64,000 nt of DNA from Xylophilus rhododendri (GTDB lineage: Bacteria; Pseudomonadota; Gammaproteobacteria; Burkholderiales; Burkholderiaceae_C). The notes beneath the pieces were generated by a model. The model saw only the letters and a program-made list of their open reading frames with translations. It made no database searches and had not been told where the DNA came from. How positions within the stretch are numbered: the first letter of the stretch is position 1; each line of letters starts with the position of its first letter. Where the stretch lies: NCBI RefSeq assembly GCF_009906855.1, contig NZ_CP047650.1, forward strand, positions 992,001 to 1,056,000, written 5' to 3'. A program made the position numbers and the translations under genes. Positions 17,806 through 26,367 of this stretch are shown here, in pieces.

Positions 17806-19002
17806 TTATTTCCAGAGTTCGCATTTCGTTTCAGCCTTGGTCGTGAAGACCTGCTCTCCCGGCAGCGTGGCGATCACCTTCAGGTAGTCCCAGGGCTTCT
17901 TCGATTCGGCCGGCGACTTGGCTTCCACCAGGTACATGTCGTGGATGAAGCTGCCGTCCTGGCGGATGTAGCCCTTGCCGTAGAAGTCGTCGATCTTCAT
18001 GCTCTTGAGCTGGGCCATGACCTTGTCCGAATCGGTGGTCTTGGCCGCCTGCACCGCCTTCAGGTAGGTGGTGACGGCGGAGTAGTCGGCCGCCTGCACA
18101 TCGGTCGGCATGCGTTTGGTCTTCTCGAAGAAACGCTGGCCGAACTGGCGGCTGGCGTCGTTGCGGTCCCAGTACCAGCTGGTGGTGTGCAGCAGGCCTT
18201 CGGTGTTCTTCAGGCCCAGGCTGTGGATGTCGGTGAGGAACACCAGCAGGCCGGCGGTCTTCATGGTCTTGTTGATGCCGAACTCGCGCGCCGCCTTGAT
18301 CGAGTTGATCGTGTCGCCGCCCGCGTTGGCCAGGCCCAGGATCTGCGCCTTGGAGTTCTGCGCCTGCAGCAGGAAGGAGGAGAAATCCGAGGCATTGAGC
18401 GGATGGCGCACCGCGCCCACCACCGTGCCGCCCTTGGCCTTGACCACCGTGGTGGTGTCGGCCTCCAGCGCATGGCCGAAGGCGTAGTCGGCCGTCAGGA
18501 AGAACCAGCTCTTGCCGCCGCGCTCCACCACCGCCGAGCCGGTGCCCTTGGCCAGCGCCACCGTGTCGTAGGCGTAGTGGATGGTGTAGGGGCTGCACTG
18601 CTCGTTGGTCAGGGCCGAGGTGCCGGCGCCGTTGTTGAAGTACACCCGCTTCTTCTCGGCCGCCACCTTGGCCGTGGCCAGGGCGGTGCCCGAGTTGGTG
18701 CCACCGAAGATCATGGTCACGCCCTGCGTGTCGATCCATTCGCGCGCCTTCGATGCGGCGATGTCGGCCTTGTTCTGGTGGTCGGCGGTGAGCAGCTCGA
18801 TCGGCTGGCCCAGCACCTTGCCGCCGAAGTCCTCGATGGCCATCTGGATCGCGGTGATGCCGTTCTTGCCCTCGAGGTCGGCATACAGGCTCGACAGGTC
18901 GGTGACGAAGCCGATCTTCACCTTCTCCTGCGCCTGCGCGGCGGTGGCGGCGAGGCCGCAGGCGGCCAGGGCGAGAACCAGTTTTCGGACTTTGTGTTGC
19001 AT
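17806..19002 (-). CDS. livK: Branched-chain amino-acid type ABC transporter substrate-binding protein
   Basis: Periplasmic receptor (peripla_BP_6 type I fold), 398 aa. The signal peptide is MQHKVRKLVLALAACGLAAT with probable cleavage after AQA. The mature protein begins EKVKIGFVTDLSSLYAD, and the ligand-cleft segment GGTNSGTALATAKVAAE lies at about residue 105. The open frame starts at 19107, but ATG 19002 gives the signal peptide. The closest family flavour is the HAAT receptors that bind amides, aromatic acids or urea-like ligands rather than only Leu/Ile/Val, so the symbol is by class, not ligand. It lies between livF and livH. Confidence 0.9.
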   Translation of the reverse strand: MQHKVRKLVLALAACGLAATAAQAQEKVKIGFVTDLSSLYADLEGKNGITAIQMAIEDFGGKVLGQPIELLTADHQNKADIAASKAREWIDTQGVTMIFGGTNSGTALATAKVAAEKKRVYFNNGAGTSALTNEQCSPYTIHYAYDTVALAKGTGSAVVERGGKSWFFLTADYAFGHALEADTTTVVKAKGGTVVGAVRHPLNASDFSSFLLQAQNSKAQILGLANAGGDTINSIKAAREFGINKTMKTAGLLVFLTDIHSLGLKNTEGLLHTTSWYWDRNDASRQFGQRFFEKTKRMPTDVQAADYSAVTTYLKAVQAAKTTDSDKVMAQLKSMKIDDFYGKGYIRQDGSFIHDMYLVEAKSPAESKKPWDYLKVIATLPGEQVFTTKAETKCELWK

Positions 19003-19027
19003 GGCATGTCTCCTTCTTGGTGATCGA

Positions 19028-19774
19028 TCAGACGTTGAGCAAGGCATCCAGCGCGGGCATGCGCGCCTCCAGCTGCGAGGCGACGAACTGCATGGCGATG
19101 CGGCCATGCTCCATCACGTAGAAACGGTCGGCCAGGGGCGCGGCGAAGCGGAAGTTCTGCTCCACCATCACGATGGTGTAGCCCCTGCCGCGCAGCGTGG
19201 TGATCATGCGGGCCAGGGCCTGCACGATGACCGGCGCCAGGCCTTCCGAAATCTCGTCGAGCAGCAGCAGCCGCGCCCCGGTGCGCAGGATGCGCGCCAC
19301 AGCCAGCATCTGCTGCTCGCCGCCCGACAGGCGGGTGCCCGGGCTGTGCCGGCGCTCGGCCAGGTTGGGGAACATGGCGTAGATCTCGTCGATCGGCATG
19401 CCCGCGCCGGGCGGAACGCCCTTCAGGCGCGGCGGCAGCAGCAGGTTCTCCTCGCAGGTGAGGCTGGCGAAGATGCCGCGCTCCTCCGGGCAGTAGCCGA
19501 TGCCGCAATGGGCGATGCGGTGCGTGGGCAAACCCACCGTCTCCTGCCCGTAGACCTTGATCGAGCCGGTGCGCCGCCCGGCCAGGCCCATAATGGAGCG
19601 CAGCGTGGTGGTGCGGCCGGCGCCGTTGCGGCCCAGCAGGGTCACCACCTCACCGGGCTGCACCAGCATGTCCACGCCGTGCAGCACATGCGATTCGCCG
19701 TACCAGGCCTGCAGCTCGTTGATCTCGAGCGCGGGCGCCGTGCTGGAAGGGGTTTCGTTGGCACTCACGAGCAT
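19028..19774 (-). CDS. livF: ABC transporter ATP-binding protein LivF-type, Arg in Walker A
   Basis: Second ATPase of the operon, 248 aa. The order is normal for LivF: LQAWYGESHVLHGVDM, a P-loop, PEERGIFASLTCEENL, LSGGEQQMLAVARIL (signature), LLLLDEISEGLAP (Walker B) and MVEQNF (H-loop position is Q, normal for LivF). The P-loop reads GRNGAGRTT: the Walker A lysine is Arg (codon CGC, bases 19613-19615). I recall GRNGAGR variants in other betaproteobacterial LivF-like ATPases, so it may be a lineage trait, and LivG keeps its lysine. The start at 19774 leaves two bases after the livG stop. Confidence 0.92.
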   Translation of the reverse strand: MLVSANETPSSTAPALEINELQAWYGESHVLHGVDMLVQPGEVVTLLGRNGAGRTTTLRSIMGLAGRRTGSIKVYGQETVGLPTHRIAHCGIGYCPEERGIFASLTCEENLLLPPRLKGVPPGAGMPIDEIYAMFPNLAERRHSPGTRLSGGEQQMLAVARILRTGARLLLLDEISEGLAPVIVQALARMITTLRGRGYTIVMVEQNFRFAAPLADRFYVMEHGRIAMQFVASQLEARMPALDALLNV

Positions 19775-19776
19775 GC

Positions 19777-20550
19777 TCAGTGGCCCTCGGCCTGCAGGGC
19801 GGTGTCGGTGGTGCCCATGTAGGCCTCCATCACCTGGGGGTTGGTCGACACCTCGGCATAGCTGCCCTCGGCCAGCACGGCGCCGCGCTGCAGCACGGTG
19901 ATGCGGTCGGCGATGGTGGAGACCACCTTCATGTTGTGCTCCACCATCAGCACCGTGCGGCCGGCCGACACCTTCTTGATCAGCGCCGTGACCCGGTCCA
20001 CGTCCTCGCGGCCCATGCCCTGGGTGGGTTCGTCCAGCAGCATCAGCTCGGGCTCCATCGCCAGGGTGGTGGCGATCTCCAGGGCGCGCTTGCGGCCATA
20101 GGGCAGCGAGGCCGTCTCGGCATCGGCCAGCTCGGCCAGGCCGACCTCGTCGAGCAGCTCGCGGGCCCGGCCGTCGAGCTGGCGCAGGCTGGTTTCGCTG
20201 CGCCAGAAATGCATGGACGTGCCGAGCGCCCGCTGCAGGCCCAGGCGCACGTTCTCCAGCGGCGTGAGGTGCGGGAACACCGCCGAGATCTGGAAGGACC
20301 GGATGATGCCCAGCCGCGCGATCTGCGCCGGCCGCAGCCCGGTGATGTCCTCGCCCTTGAACTCGATCCTGCCGGCGCTGGGCGCCAGGAACTTGGTCAG
20401 CAGGTTGAAGCAGGTGGTCTTGCCGGCGCCGTTCGGCCCGATCAGCGCATGGATGCTGCCGCGGCGCACTGAAAGGTCCACGCCCTGCACCGCCGTGAAG
20501 CCGCGGAAGGTCTTGGTCAGCCGGTGCGTCTGAAGGATCACATCGTCCAT
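19777..20550 (-). CDS. livG: ABC transporter ATP-binding protein LivG
   Basis: First gene of the operon, 257 aa. Walker A is GPNGAGKTTCFNLLTKFL (residue about 37). GIIRSFQISAVFPHLT holds the Q-loop, and LPYGRKRALEIATTLAMEP is the LivG-type signature region. LMLLDEPTQGMGREDVD is Walker B and VEHNMKVV the H-loop. The degenerate signature (LPYGRKR instead of LSGGQ) is normal for LivG. The gene is divergent from csbD across a 255-base region that should hold the operon promoter. Confidence 0.94.
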   Translation of the reverse strand: MDDVILQTHRLTKTFRGFTAVQGVDLSVRRGSIHALIGPNGAGKTTCFNLLTKFLAPSAGRIEFKGEDITGLRPAQIARLGIIRSFQISAVFPHLTPLENVRLGLQRALGTSMHFWRSETSLRQLDGRARELLDEVGLAELADAETASLPYGRKRALEIATTLAMEPELMLLDEPTQGMGREDVDRVTALIKKVSAGRTVLMVEHNMKVVSTIADRITVLQRGAVLAEGSYAEVSTNPQVMEAYMGTTDTALQAEGH

Positions 20551-20670
20551 GCGGGCTTAGAGGATGGTAGGTGGCCGATCCTAGGAGCGCTAACCGTGAC
20601 CAGCCATTGGGACAAGTCATTAGTCCTGCCGTGGCCCCGTGCAAGCCTGCCGTCAGTTCCATCGAACAGC

Positions 20671-20688
20671 CGTAGGCATGTGCCTACG
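20671..20688. promoter_or_regulatory. Perfect 18-bp palindrome between livG and csbD
   Basis: The sequence CGTAGGCATGTGCCTACG has 8-base arms around a TG centre. It sits 121 bases upstream of the livG start and 118 bases upstream of the csbD start, near the midpoint of the divergent region. It could be an operator for a dimeric regulator of either gene. A related half-site, GCGCCTACAG, occurs about 45 bases further towards csbD. No obvious sigma-70 boxes could be assigned with confidence in the remainder of this region. Confidence 0.4.
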
Positions 20689-20805
20689 CCCGCTGGCGCG
20701 GGTCTCCTATCAGGTCCGGATGCCCCTGGCGCCTACAGTGCCTCACCGACCGGCAACTGTCGGAATTCACATAACAAGCAAACCGGAACGAAGAAGGAGA
20801 TTGCC

Positions 20806-21027
20806 ATGACAAGCGAACGCACCGAAGCCAACTGGCTGCAGTTCAAGGGCAAGGTCAAGGAACAGTGGGGCAAGCTCACCGACGACGACCTGGACGTGAT
20901 CCAGGGCAAGCGCGACCAGCTGATCGGCAAGATCAAGGAGCGCCACGCCATCGAGCACGAGGAAGCCGAGCGCCAGGTCGAACACTGGCACCGCAGCAAC
21001 CCGACCTTCTTCTTCGAGAAGTCCTGA
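20806..21027 (+). CDS. CsbD family stress-response protein
   Basis: Small cytoplasmic protein of 73 aa with the CsbD fold. It begins MTSERTEANWLQFKGKVKEQ and continues WGKLTDDDLDVIQGKRDQLIG, the helix-rich family signature. The tail HWHRSNPTFFFEKS is aromatic. CsbD-like proteins are among the most strongly induced general-stress genes, but their biochemical role is unknown. A clear ribosome site (AAGGAGA) precedes the ATG. The next gene, a secreted Cys-repeat protein, follows after 47 bases. Confidence 0.93.
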   Translation: MTSERTEANWLQFKGKVKEQWGKLTDDDLDVIQGKRDQLIGKIKERHAIEHEEAERQVEHWHRSNPTFFFEKS

Positions 21028-21074
21028 GCATCCGCATCCCGCATACCAGCATCCAAATTTCCGGAGAAATCATC

Positions 21075-21650
21075 ATGAAAAAGACCTTCCTCGCCATCGC
21101 CATCGCCGCCTCCTTCGTCAGCTTCGGCGCCTCCGCCGCCACCAGCAAGGACGAGCACAAGGCCGCCGTCGACCAGGCATCGGCCACCTACAAGACCGAC
21201 AAGGCTGCCTGCGACTCCATGAAGGACAACGCCAAGGACATCTGCGTCTCCGAAGCCAAGGGCAAGGAAAAGGTCGCCAAGGCCGAAGCCGATGCGATGT
21301 ACAAGCCCGGCGCCAAGGCCGACAAGAAGGTGCGTGACGCCAAGGCCGACGCCGCCTACGACACCGCCAAGGAAAAGTGCGACGACCAGACCGGCAATGC
21401 CAAGGACGTCTGCGTGAAGGAAGCCAAGGCCGCGCAAACCGCCGCCAAGGCCGATGCCAAGGTCGCCAAGACCGCCTCCGACGCCCGTGCCGGCGACGCC
21501 TCGGCCGCCAAGGTCGCCGACGAGCGCAAGGATGCCTCCAAGGACAAGCGCGAAGCCGACTACAAGGTCGCCAAGGAAAAGTGCGATGCCATGTCCGGCG
21601 CCGCCAAGGACACCTGCGTAGCCGACGCCAAGACCAAGTACGGCATGTAA
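21075..21650 (+). CDS. Secreted Lys/Ala-rich protein with three Cys-pair repeats
   Basis: A 191-aa exported protein. The signal peptide is MKKTFLAIAIAASFVSFGAS with cleavage after SAA or ASA. The mature protein is highly charged and helical. A repeat of the form Y-K/DTxKxxCDxMxxNAKDxCVxEAK occurs three times: CDSMKDNAKDICVSEAK (about residue 45), CDDQTGNAKDVCVKEAK (about 105) and CDAMSGAAKDTCVADAK (about 172). Each pair of cysteines is separated by ten residues. Proteins of this type are found in Comamonadaceae and labelled hypothetical; I know no function. Because it follows csbD it may be stress-induced. Confidence 0.85.
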   Translation: MKKTFLAIAIAASFVSFGASAATSKDEHKAAVDQASATYKTDKAACDSMKDNAKDICVSEAKGKEKVAKAEADAMYKPGAKADKKVRDAKADAAYDTAKEKCDDQTGNAKDVCVKEAKAAQTAAKADAKVAKTASDARAGDASAAKVADERKDASKDKREADYKVAKEKCDAMSGAAKDTCVADAKTKYGM

Positions 21651-21755
21651 GCACCGTGGCCCTGCGATTCGACAGGATTTCGCGGGGCCGCTGAACCCGC
21701 CGACGGACGACCGGCTAACCTGCCGGTCGTCCGCATTTCGTTTGCCGGGAACCGC

Positions 21756-23078
21756 ATGCAAGAACCATCACGACCCACCGCTTCGCCTGAACGGCCCGAG
21801 CGCGGCGCATCCGCCGCACGCGCCTTCTGGCAGCAGCGTTTCGCCGAGGTCCGCGCCCACACGCTGCGGCTGGCCTCCAGCCTGTCGGCCGAAGACCAGT
21901 GCGTGCAGTCCATGCCGGACGCGAGTCCGGTGAAGTGGCATCTGGCGCACACCACCTGGTTCTTCGAGACGGTGCTGCTGCCGCGCTCCCCGCTGGCCTA
22001 CCAGCCCTTCGACGCCAGCTTCGCCTACCTCTTCAACTCCTATTACGAGGCCCTGGGCCCGCGCCATCCGCGCCCGATGCGCGGACTGATCACCCGCCCT
22101 TCGCTGGCCGAGGTGATGGCCTACCGCGCCCATGTGGACGCGGCCCTGGACGAAGCCATCGCCCTGGCCGACGAAACCACGTGGGAGACCCTGCGCCCCA
22201 TCCTCCTGCTGGGCCTGAACCACGAGCAGCAGCACCAGGAGCTGATCGCCACCGACGTGCTGCACCTGCTGTCCTGCAACCCGCTGCTGCCCGCCTGGCA
22301 GGCGCCCGCGCCCACCCAGCTGCGCCTGGCCGAGGACCGCCACACCGGCTGGATCGAGATGCCCGGCGGCATCGTCGACATGGGCCGCGACCTGCCCCAG
22401 GACGCCCGCGGCGAGCATGACGACGACTTCGCTTTCGACAACGAAACCCCGCGCCACCAGGTCCTGCTACGGCCCTATGCGATCGCCGACCGCCTGGTGA
22501 GCTGCGCCGACTATCTGCGTTTCATCGAAGACGGCGGCTACCGCACCGCCAGCCTGTGGCTGTCCGACGGCTGGGCCGCCGTGCAGTCGAACGGCTGGCG
22601 CCACCCCGCCTACTGGCTGGCGTCCGACGATGCCCGCCTGGCCCTGCAGCCGCAGCATGGCGCCGCCCACACCGGCCCCGGCTGGCAGGTCTTCGGCCCC
22701 CACGGCCTGCGGCCGCTGGACCCGGGTGCCGCCGTCGCGCAGCTGAGCTTCTACGAAGCCGCCGCCTATGCCGAATGGGCCGGCGCGCGCCTGCCGACCG
22801 AAGCCGAATGGGAAGCCGCCTACGACGCGCCCGGCATCCGCGGCATGACCGGCGAGGTCTGGCAATGGACCCGCTCCTCCTACGACCCTTACCCCGGCTT
22901 TCGCCCCCTGCCCGGCGTGGCCGCCGAATACAACGGCAAGTTCATGGTCGGCCAGGTGGTGCTGCGCGGCAGCAGCCAGGCCACGCCGCCCGGTCATGCG
23001 CGGCCGAGCTATCGCAATTTCTTCCCGCCGGCGGCGCGCTGGCAGTTTTCGGGCCTGCGGCTCGCGAAGGACCTCTAG
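21756..23078 (+). CDS. egtB: Ergothioneine biosynthesis protein EgtB
   Basis: Non-haem iron sulfoxide synthase that joins hercynine to a thiol donor (gamma-glutamylcysteine or cysteine) with O2. It has 440 aa. The N-terminal DinB-like domain has the iron ligands in KWHLAHTTWFFE (first His, about residue 60) and LNHEQQHQELIATD (H-x3-H-x-E, about 155). The C-terminal formylglycine-generating-enzyme-like domain has WIEMPGGIVDMG, ARLPTEAEWEAAY, GEVWQWTRS and RPSYRNFFPP. It is followed by egtD after two bases. No egtA/egtC is present here, so the thiol donor cannot be decided. Confidence 0.95.
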   Translation: MQEPSRPTASPERPERGASAARAFWQQRFAEVRAHTLRLASSLSAEDQCVQSMPDASPVKWHLAHTTWFFETVLLPRSPLAYQPFDASFAYLFNSYYEALGPRHPRPMRGLITRPSLAEVMAYRAHVDAALDEAIALADETTWETLRPILLLGLNHEQQHQELIATDVLHLLSCNPLLPAWQAPAPTQLRLAEDRHTGWIEMPGGIVDMGRDLPQDARGEHDDDFAFDNETPRHQVLLRPYAIADRLVSCADYLRFIEDGGYRTASLWLSDGWAAVQSNGWRHPAYWLASDDARLALQPQHGAAHTGPGWQVFGPHGLRPLDPGAAVAQLSFYEAAAYAEWAGARLPTEAEWEAAYDAPGIRGMTGEVWQWTRSSYDPYPGFRPLPGVAAEYNGKFMVGQVVLRGSSQATPPGHARPSYRNFFPPAARWQFSGLRLAKDL

Positions 23079-23080
23079 AG

Positions 23081-24085
23081 ATGACGCCTCCCCACCTCGC
23101 CCCCCACATGGCCAACGTGCAGGACAAGCAGTCCACCCCCGCATGCGCCGAAGCGCTGTGCACGCCCTTCGCCCGCGACCTCGCCGCCGGCCTGGCCGAG
23201 CAGCCGCGCCGCGTCTCCCCCAAGTACTTCTACGACTCCACCGGCTCGCAGCTCTTCGAGCAGATCTGCGAACTGCCCGAGTACTACCCCACCCGCACCG
23301 AAATGGCGCTGCTGCGCCACCATGCCCGCGAGATCGCCGAACTGGCCGGCCCGCGCGCCGAGATCGTGGAATTCGGCGCCGGCGCCCTGCAGAAGATCCG
23401 CATCCTGCTCGATGCCTTCGAGGACCCGGCCGGCTACCTGCCGATCGACATCTCCGGCGAACACCTCAACGCCGCCGCCGCCGAATTGCGGCGCGAATAC
23501 GCCTCGCTGGCCATCCAGCCCGTGGCCGCCGACTACACCCAGCGCCTGCTGCTGCCCGCGCCCGCGGCCGGCGCCGGCAAACGCATCGGCTTCTTCCCCG
23601 GCTCGACCATCGGCAACTTCACCGAGGCAGAGGCCCTGCGTTTCCTGCAGACCGCCGCCCGGGTGCTGCAGGGCGGCGCGCTGCTGTTGGGTGCCGACCT
23701 GGTCAAGGAACCCTCCACCCTGCATGCCGCCTACAACGACAGCGAGGGCGTGACGGCGGCCTTCAACCTCAACCTGCTGGCCCGCGCCAACCGCGAGCTG
23801 GACGCCGACTTCGACCTGGACCAGTTCGCCCACCACGCCTTCTACAACGTGCCCCAGCGCCGCATCGAGATGCACCTGGTGAGCCGCTGCGACCAGACGG
23901 TGCAGTTCTGCGGCGAGCGTTTCTTCCTGGCCGAGGGCGAGAGCATCCACACCGAGAACTCGCACAAGTTCACCATCGCCGGCCTGCGCGAGCTGGCCGC
24001 CCGGGCGGGCTTCACCGCCGGCCCGGCCTGGACCGATGCGGACGGCCTCTTCAGCGTGCACTGGCTGATCGCGCCGGCCGCCTGA
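23081..24085 (+). CDS. egtD: L-histidine N-alpha-methyltransferase EgtD
   Basis: SAM-dependent enzyme that trimethylates histidine to hercynine, the EgtB substrate. It has 334 aa. Visible motifs are RRVSPKYFYDSTGSQLFEQI, CELPEYYPTRTE, IVEFGAGALQKIRILLDA (SAM loop), YLPIDISGEHL, IGFFPGSTIGNF and LLGADLVKEPSTLHAAYND. HLVSRCDQTV and ENSHKFTIAGLREL follow near the end. The ATG at 23081 is close behind the egtB stop. ATG 23108 (MANVQDKQ) is an alternative that loses only nine residues. The two genes form a minimal ergothioneine operon. Confidence 0.95.
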   Translation: MTPPHLAPHMANVQDKQSTPACAEALCTPFARDLAAGLAEQPRRVSPKYFYDSTGSQLFEQICELPEYYPTRTEMALLRHHAREIAELAGPRAEIVEFGAGALQKIRILLDAFEDPAGYLPIDISGEHLNAAAAELRREYASLAIQPVAADYTQRLLLPAPAAGAGKRIGFFPGSTIGNFTEAEALRFLQTAARVLQGGALLLGADLVKEPSTLHAAYNDSEGVTAAFNLNLLARANRELDADFDLDQFAHHAFYNVPQRRIEMHLVSRCDQTVQFCGERFFLAEGESIHTENSHKFTIAGLRELAARAGFTAGPAWTDADGLFSVHWLIAPAA

Positions 24086-24098
24086 AGAGGCGGGTGGC

Positions 24099-25364
24099 TC
24101 AGGTCAGGCGCGCCACCAGCGCCGTGCGGCGTGCCCGGCGCACATTGAAGGCGCTGGCGATCAGCACGCCCTGCACCACCGCCAGCCCCACCAGCACGCC
24201 GCGCAGCTGGCCCCGGTCCATCAGCAGGCCGAAGACCAGCGGCGCCACCGCCTGGCCGATGTCCAGCCCCGCATACACCACGCCGTAGACCCGGCCGGTG
24301 GCGTTCTCCGGCGTGGAGCGCTTGACCAGCAGATCGCGCGAAGGCCCCGCAGTGCCGGTGGCGAAACCCATCAGCCCGAACAGCACCGGCACCATCACCG
24401 CCGGCATCTGCAGATAGGCCATGGCCAGCGCCATGCAGGCCCCCACCGCGAAACCGGCGCCGACGATGCGTTCGCAGCGCTGCGGATCGGCCGCCATGAA
24501 ACCGCCCAGCACCATGCCGCCGGCCGAGCAGACCATGTAGATCGTCAGGCAGACCGCCGCCATGGCCACCGGCACATCGTGCAACTGTCGTGCGGCCTCG
24601 GGCGCGAAGGCCTGCACCGCGCTGGTGGCGGCCGCATAGAAGAAAAAGAAGGCGAAGCACATCCACACCGCCGGGATGCGCAGGAAATCCAGCCCGCCCG
24701 CGACCGCGGCCGAGGGCGCGTTCGCGCCCTGCCCCGTGGCCTTCTGCACCTCCTGGCGCGTCAGCACCAGATGCCCGCCCTGCCACACCAGCACGGCCAG
24801 CACCGCCAGGGCCAGCACACCCGCCGACAGCAGCGCCACCCGCCAGGAGAAGGCTACCGCCAGCGGCACCACGAAGGCCGGCGCCAGCGCCCAGCCCAGG
24901 CTGCCGGTGATGCCGTGCACGCTATAGGCATGGCCCAGCCGGGTCGGCGCCACCCGGCGGTTGAACAAGGTGTAGTCCACCGGATGGAAAACCCCGTTGC
25001 CGATGCCGCCCACCACCGCGCCGGCCAGCAGCATCCAGTAGCTCTGCGCCGAGGCGTAAAGAAAGGCACCGCCCGCCAGCATCGCCAGCCCGGCATACAG
25101 CACCGGCCGCGGGCTGAAGCGGTCCACCACGAAACCCGACATTGCCTGCACCGCGCAGGACACCACGAAGAACACCGTCAGCACGAAACCCAGCTCCTGG
25201 TAGCCGACGCCGAAAGCGTCCTTCAGCCAGGGGAACAAGGGCGCCAGAAGCAGCTGGCTGAAATGGCTGATGCCATGGGCCAGGCCGACGAGGCCGATCA
25301 GGGTGGCGTCGGCGCGCAGACCGGGTGCGCGCGGCGGTTTCGAAAGGGAATTGGAAGCAGGCAT
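24099..25364 (-). CDS. Major facilitator superfamily transporter
   Basis: Twelve-helix MFS permease of 421 aa. It begins with cytoplasmic MPASNSLSKPPRAPG, then helix 1 (ATLIGLVGLAHGISHFSQLL). The MFS loop 2-3 region carries DRFSPRPVLYAGLAMLAGGA. The second half starts near IPAVWMCFAFFFFYAAATS. GVFHPVDYTLFNRR resembles the fosmidomycin-resistance/NNP-like group. It converges on egtD (13 bases apart) and diverges from an AraC-type regulator gene 70 bases away, which probably controls it. Substrate unknown. Confidence 0.9.
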   Translation of the reverse strand: MPASNSLSKPPRAPGLRADATLIGLVGLAHGISHFSQLLLAPLFPWLKDAFGVGYQELGFVLTVFFVVSCAVQAMSGFVVDRFSPRPVLYAGLAMLAGGAFLYASAQSYWMLLAGAVVGGIGNGVFHPVDYTLFNRRVAPTRLGHAYSVHGITGSLGWALAPAFVVPLAVAFSWRVALLSAGVLALAVLAVLVWQGGHLVLTRQEVQKATGQGANAPSAAVAGGLDFLRIPAVWMCFAFFFFYAAATSAVQAFAPEAARQLHDVPVAMAAVCLTIYMVCSAGGMVLGGFMAADPQRCERIVGAGFAVGACMALAMAYLQMPAVMVPVLFGLMGFATGTAGPSRDLLVKRSTPENATGRVYGVVYAGLDIGQAVAPLVFGLLMDRGQLRGVLVGLAVVQGVLIASAFNVRRARRTALVARLT

Positions 25365-25434
25365 GCGGCGATGGTAGGCCGGCCCTTGCAGGCGGAATGC
25401 CGACACAAAGCCAATTTCCATCGAGAATCCGCCA

Positions 25435-26367
25435 ATGCTGCCGAACGACCTCCGCTCCGCCCTTCTGACGCTTCCCCCGCTGCGCCCGCCACGCCGCAAG
25501 CGCCAAGCCGCGTCCCCCGCCGAGGTGGGCGCCGTCACACCGCACCTCTACCAACCCACGCCGCAGCGCCCGGTGCGCGCCAAGCAGCGCCTGCTGCGCG
25601 CCGACACCCTGGTCATGCCGCACCGCCATCCCTGGCCGCAGCTCACCTTCTCCAGCCAGGGCGTGATCCGGCTGACCACCGCGCGCGGCACCATCATCGT
25701 GCCGCCGCTGCGCGCGGCCTGGGTGCCGGCCGGCATGGAGCATTCGGTCGACACGGTGGAAGACGCCGAGATCCACACCCTCTACCTGCAGGCCGGCCAG
25801 CCTTCGCAAGACCCCTGCTGGTCGCAATGCGTGGTGCTGGAACTCGGCGCGCTGCTGCAGGCGCTGATGCGCTCGCTGGACACCCGGCCCGACGGCCACC
25901 CCGGCCTCTCGTCCAACCAGCAAGCCGATTGCGCCGCCCACGAATGCCTGGTCGCGCCCCTGCTGCAAAAGGAACTCGCCCGCGCCCCACAGATGCGCAT
26001 GGGCGTGCCCCTGCCCGATGCCGTGTCGGGCGACAAACGCCTGCGGGTGCTCTGCGAAGCGGTGCTGCGGGCACCCGGCCGCCGCGCCACCCTGGGCGAA
26101 TGGGCGGCCGAGGCCGGCGCCAGCGAACGCACCGCCGCCCGCCTGTTCCGCAGCGAACTGGGCCTGAGCTGGCAGCAATGGCGCCAGCAGGCCACCCTGG
26201 CCCATGCCCTGCCCCTGCTGGCGCGCGGCATGCCGGTGGCCCATGTGGCAGCAGCCAGCGGCTACGACAGCGACAGCGCCTTCATCGCCATGTTCCGCGC
26301 CGCGATGGGCCGATCGCCCCGGCACTTCCGCGGTGCCGAACGGATGGCGGCCCCCGCCGGGGCCTGA
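25435..26367 (+). CDS. AraC-family transcriptional regulator
   Basis: A 310-aa regulator. An N-terminal cupin-like sensor domain (residues about 35-150) has MPHRHPWPQLTFSSQGVIRL and PPLRAAWVPAGMEHSVDTV. The C-terminal double helix-turn-helix is at about 215-300, with LGEWAAEAGASERTAARLFR and VAHVAAASGYDSDSAFIAMF, then GRSPRHFRG. It has the layout of the cupin-AraC regulators that often control an adjacent MFS exporter, and its start is 70 bases from the divergent MFS gene. The inducer is unknown. Confidence 0.92.
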   Translation: MLPNDLRSALLTLPPLRPPRRKRQAASPAEVGAVTPHLYQPTPQRPVRAKQRLLRADTLVMPHRHPWPQLTFSSQGVIRLTTARGTIIVPPLRAAWVPAGMEHSVDTVEDAEIHTLYLQAGQPSQDPCWSQCVVLELGALLQALMRSLDTRPDGHPGLSSNQQADCAAHECLVAPLLQKELARAPQMRMGVPLPDAVSGDKRLRVLCEAVLRAPGRRATLGEWAAEAGASERTAARLFRSELGLSWQQWRQQATLAHALPLLARGMPVAHVAAASGYDSDSAFIAMFRAAMGRSPRHFRGAERMAAPAGA

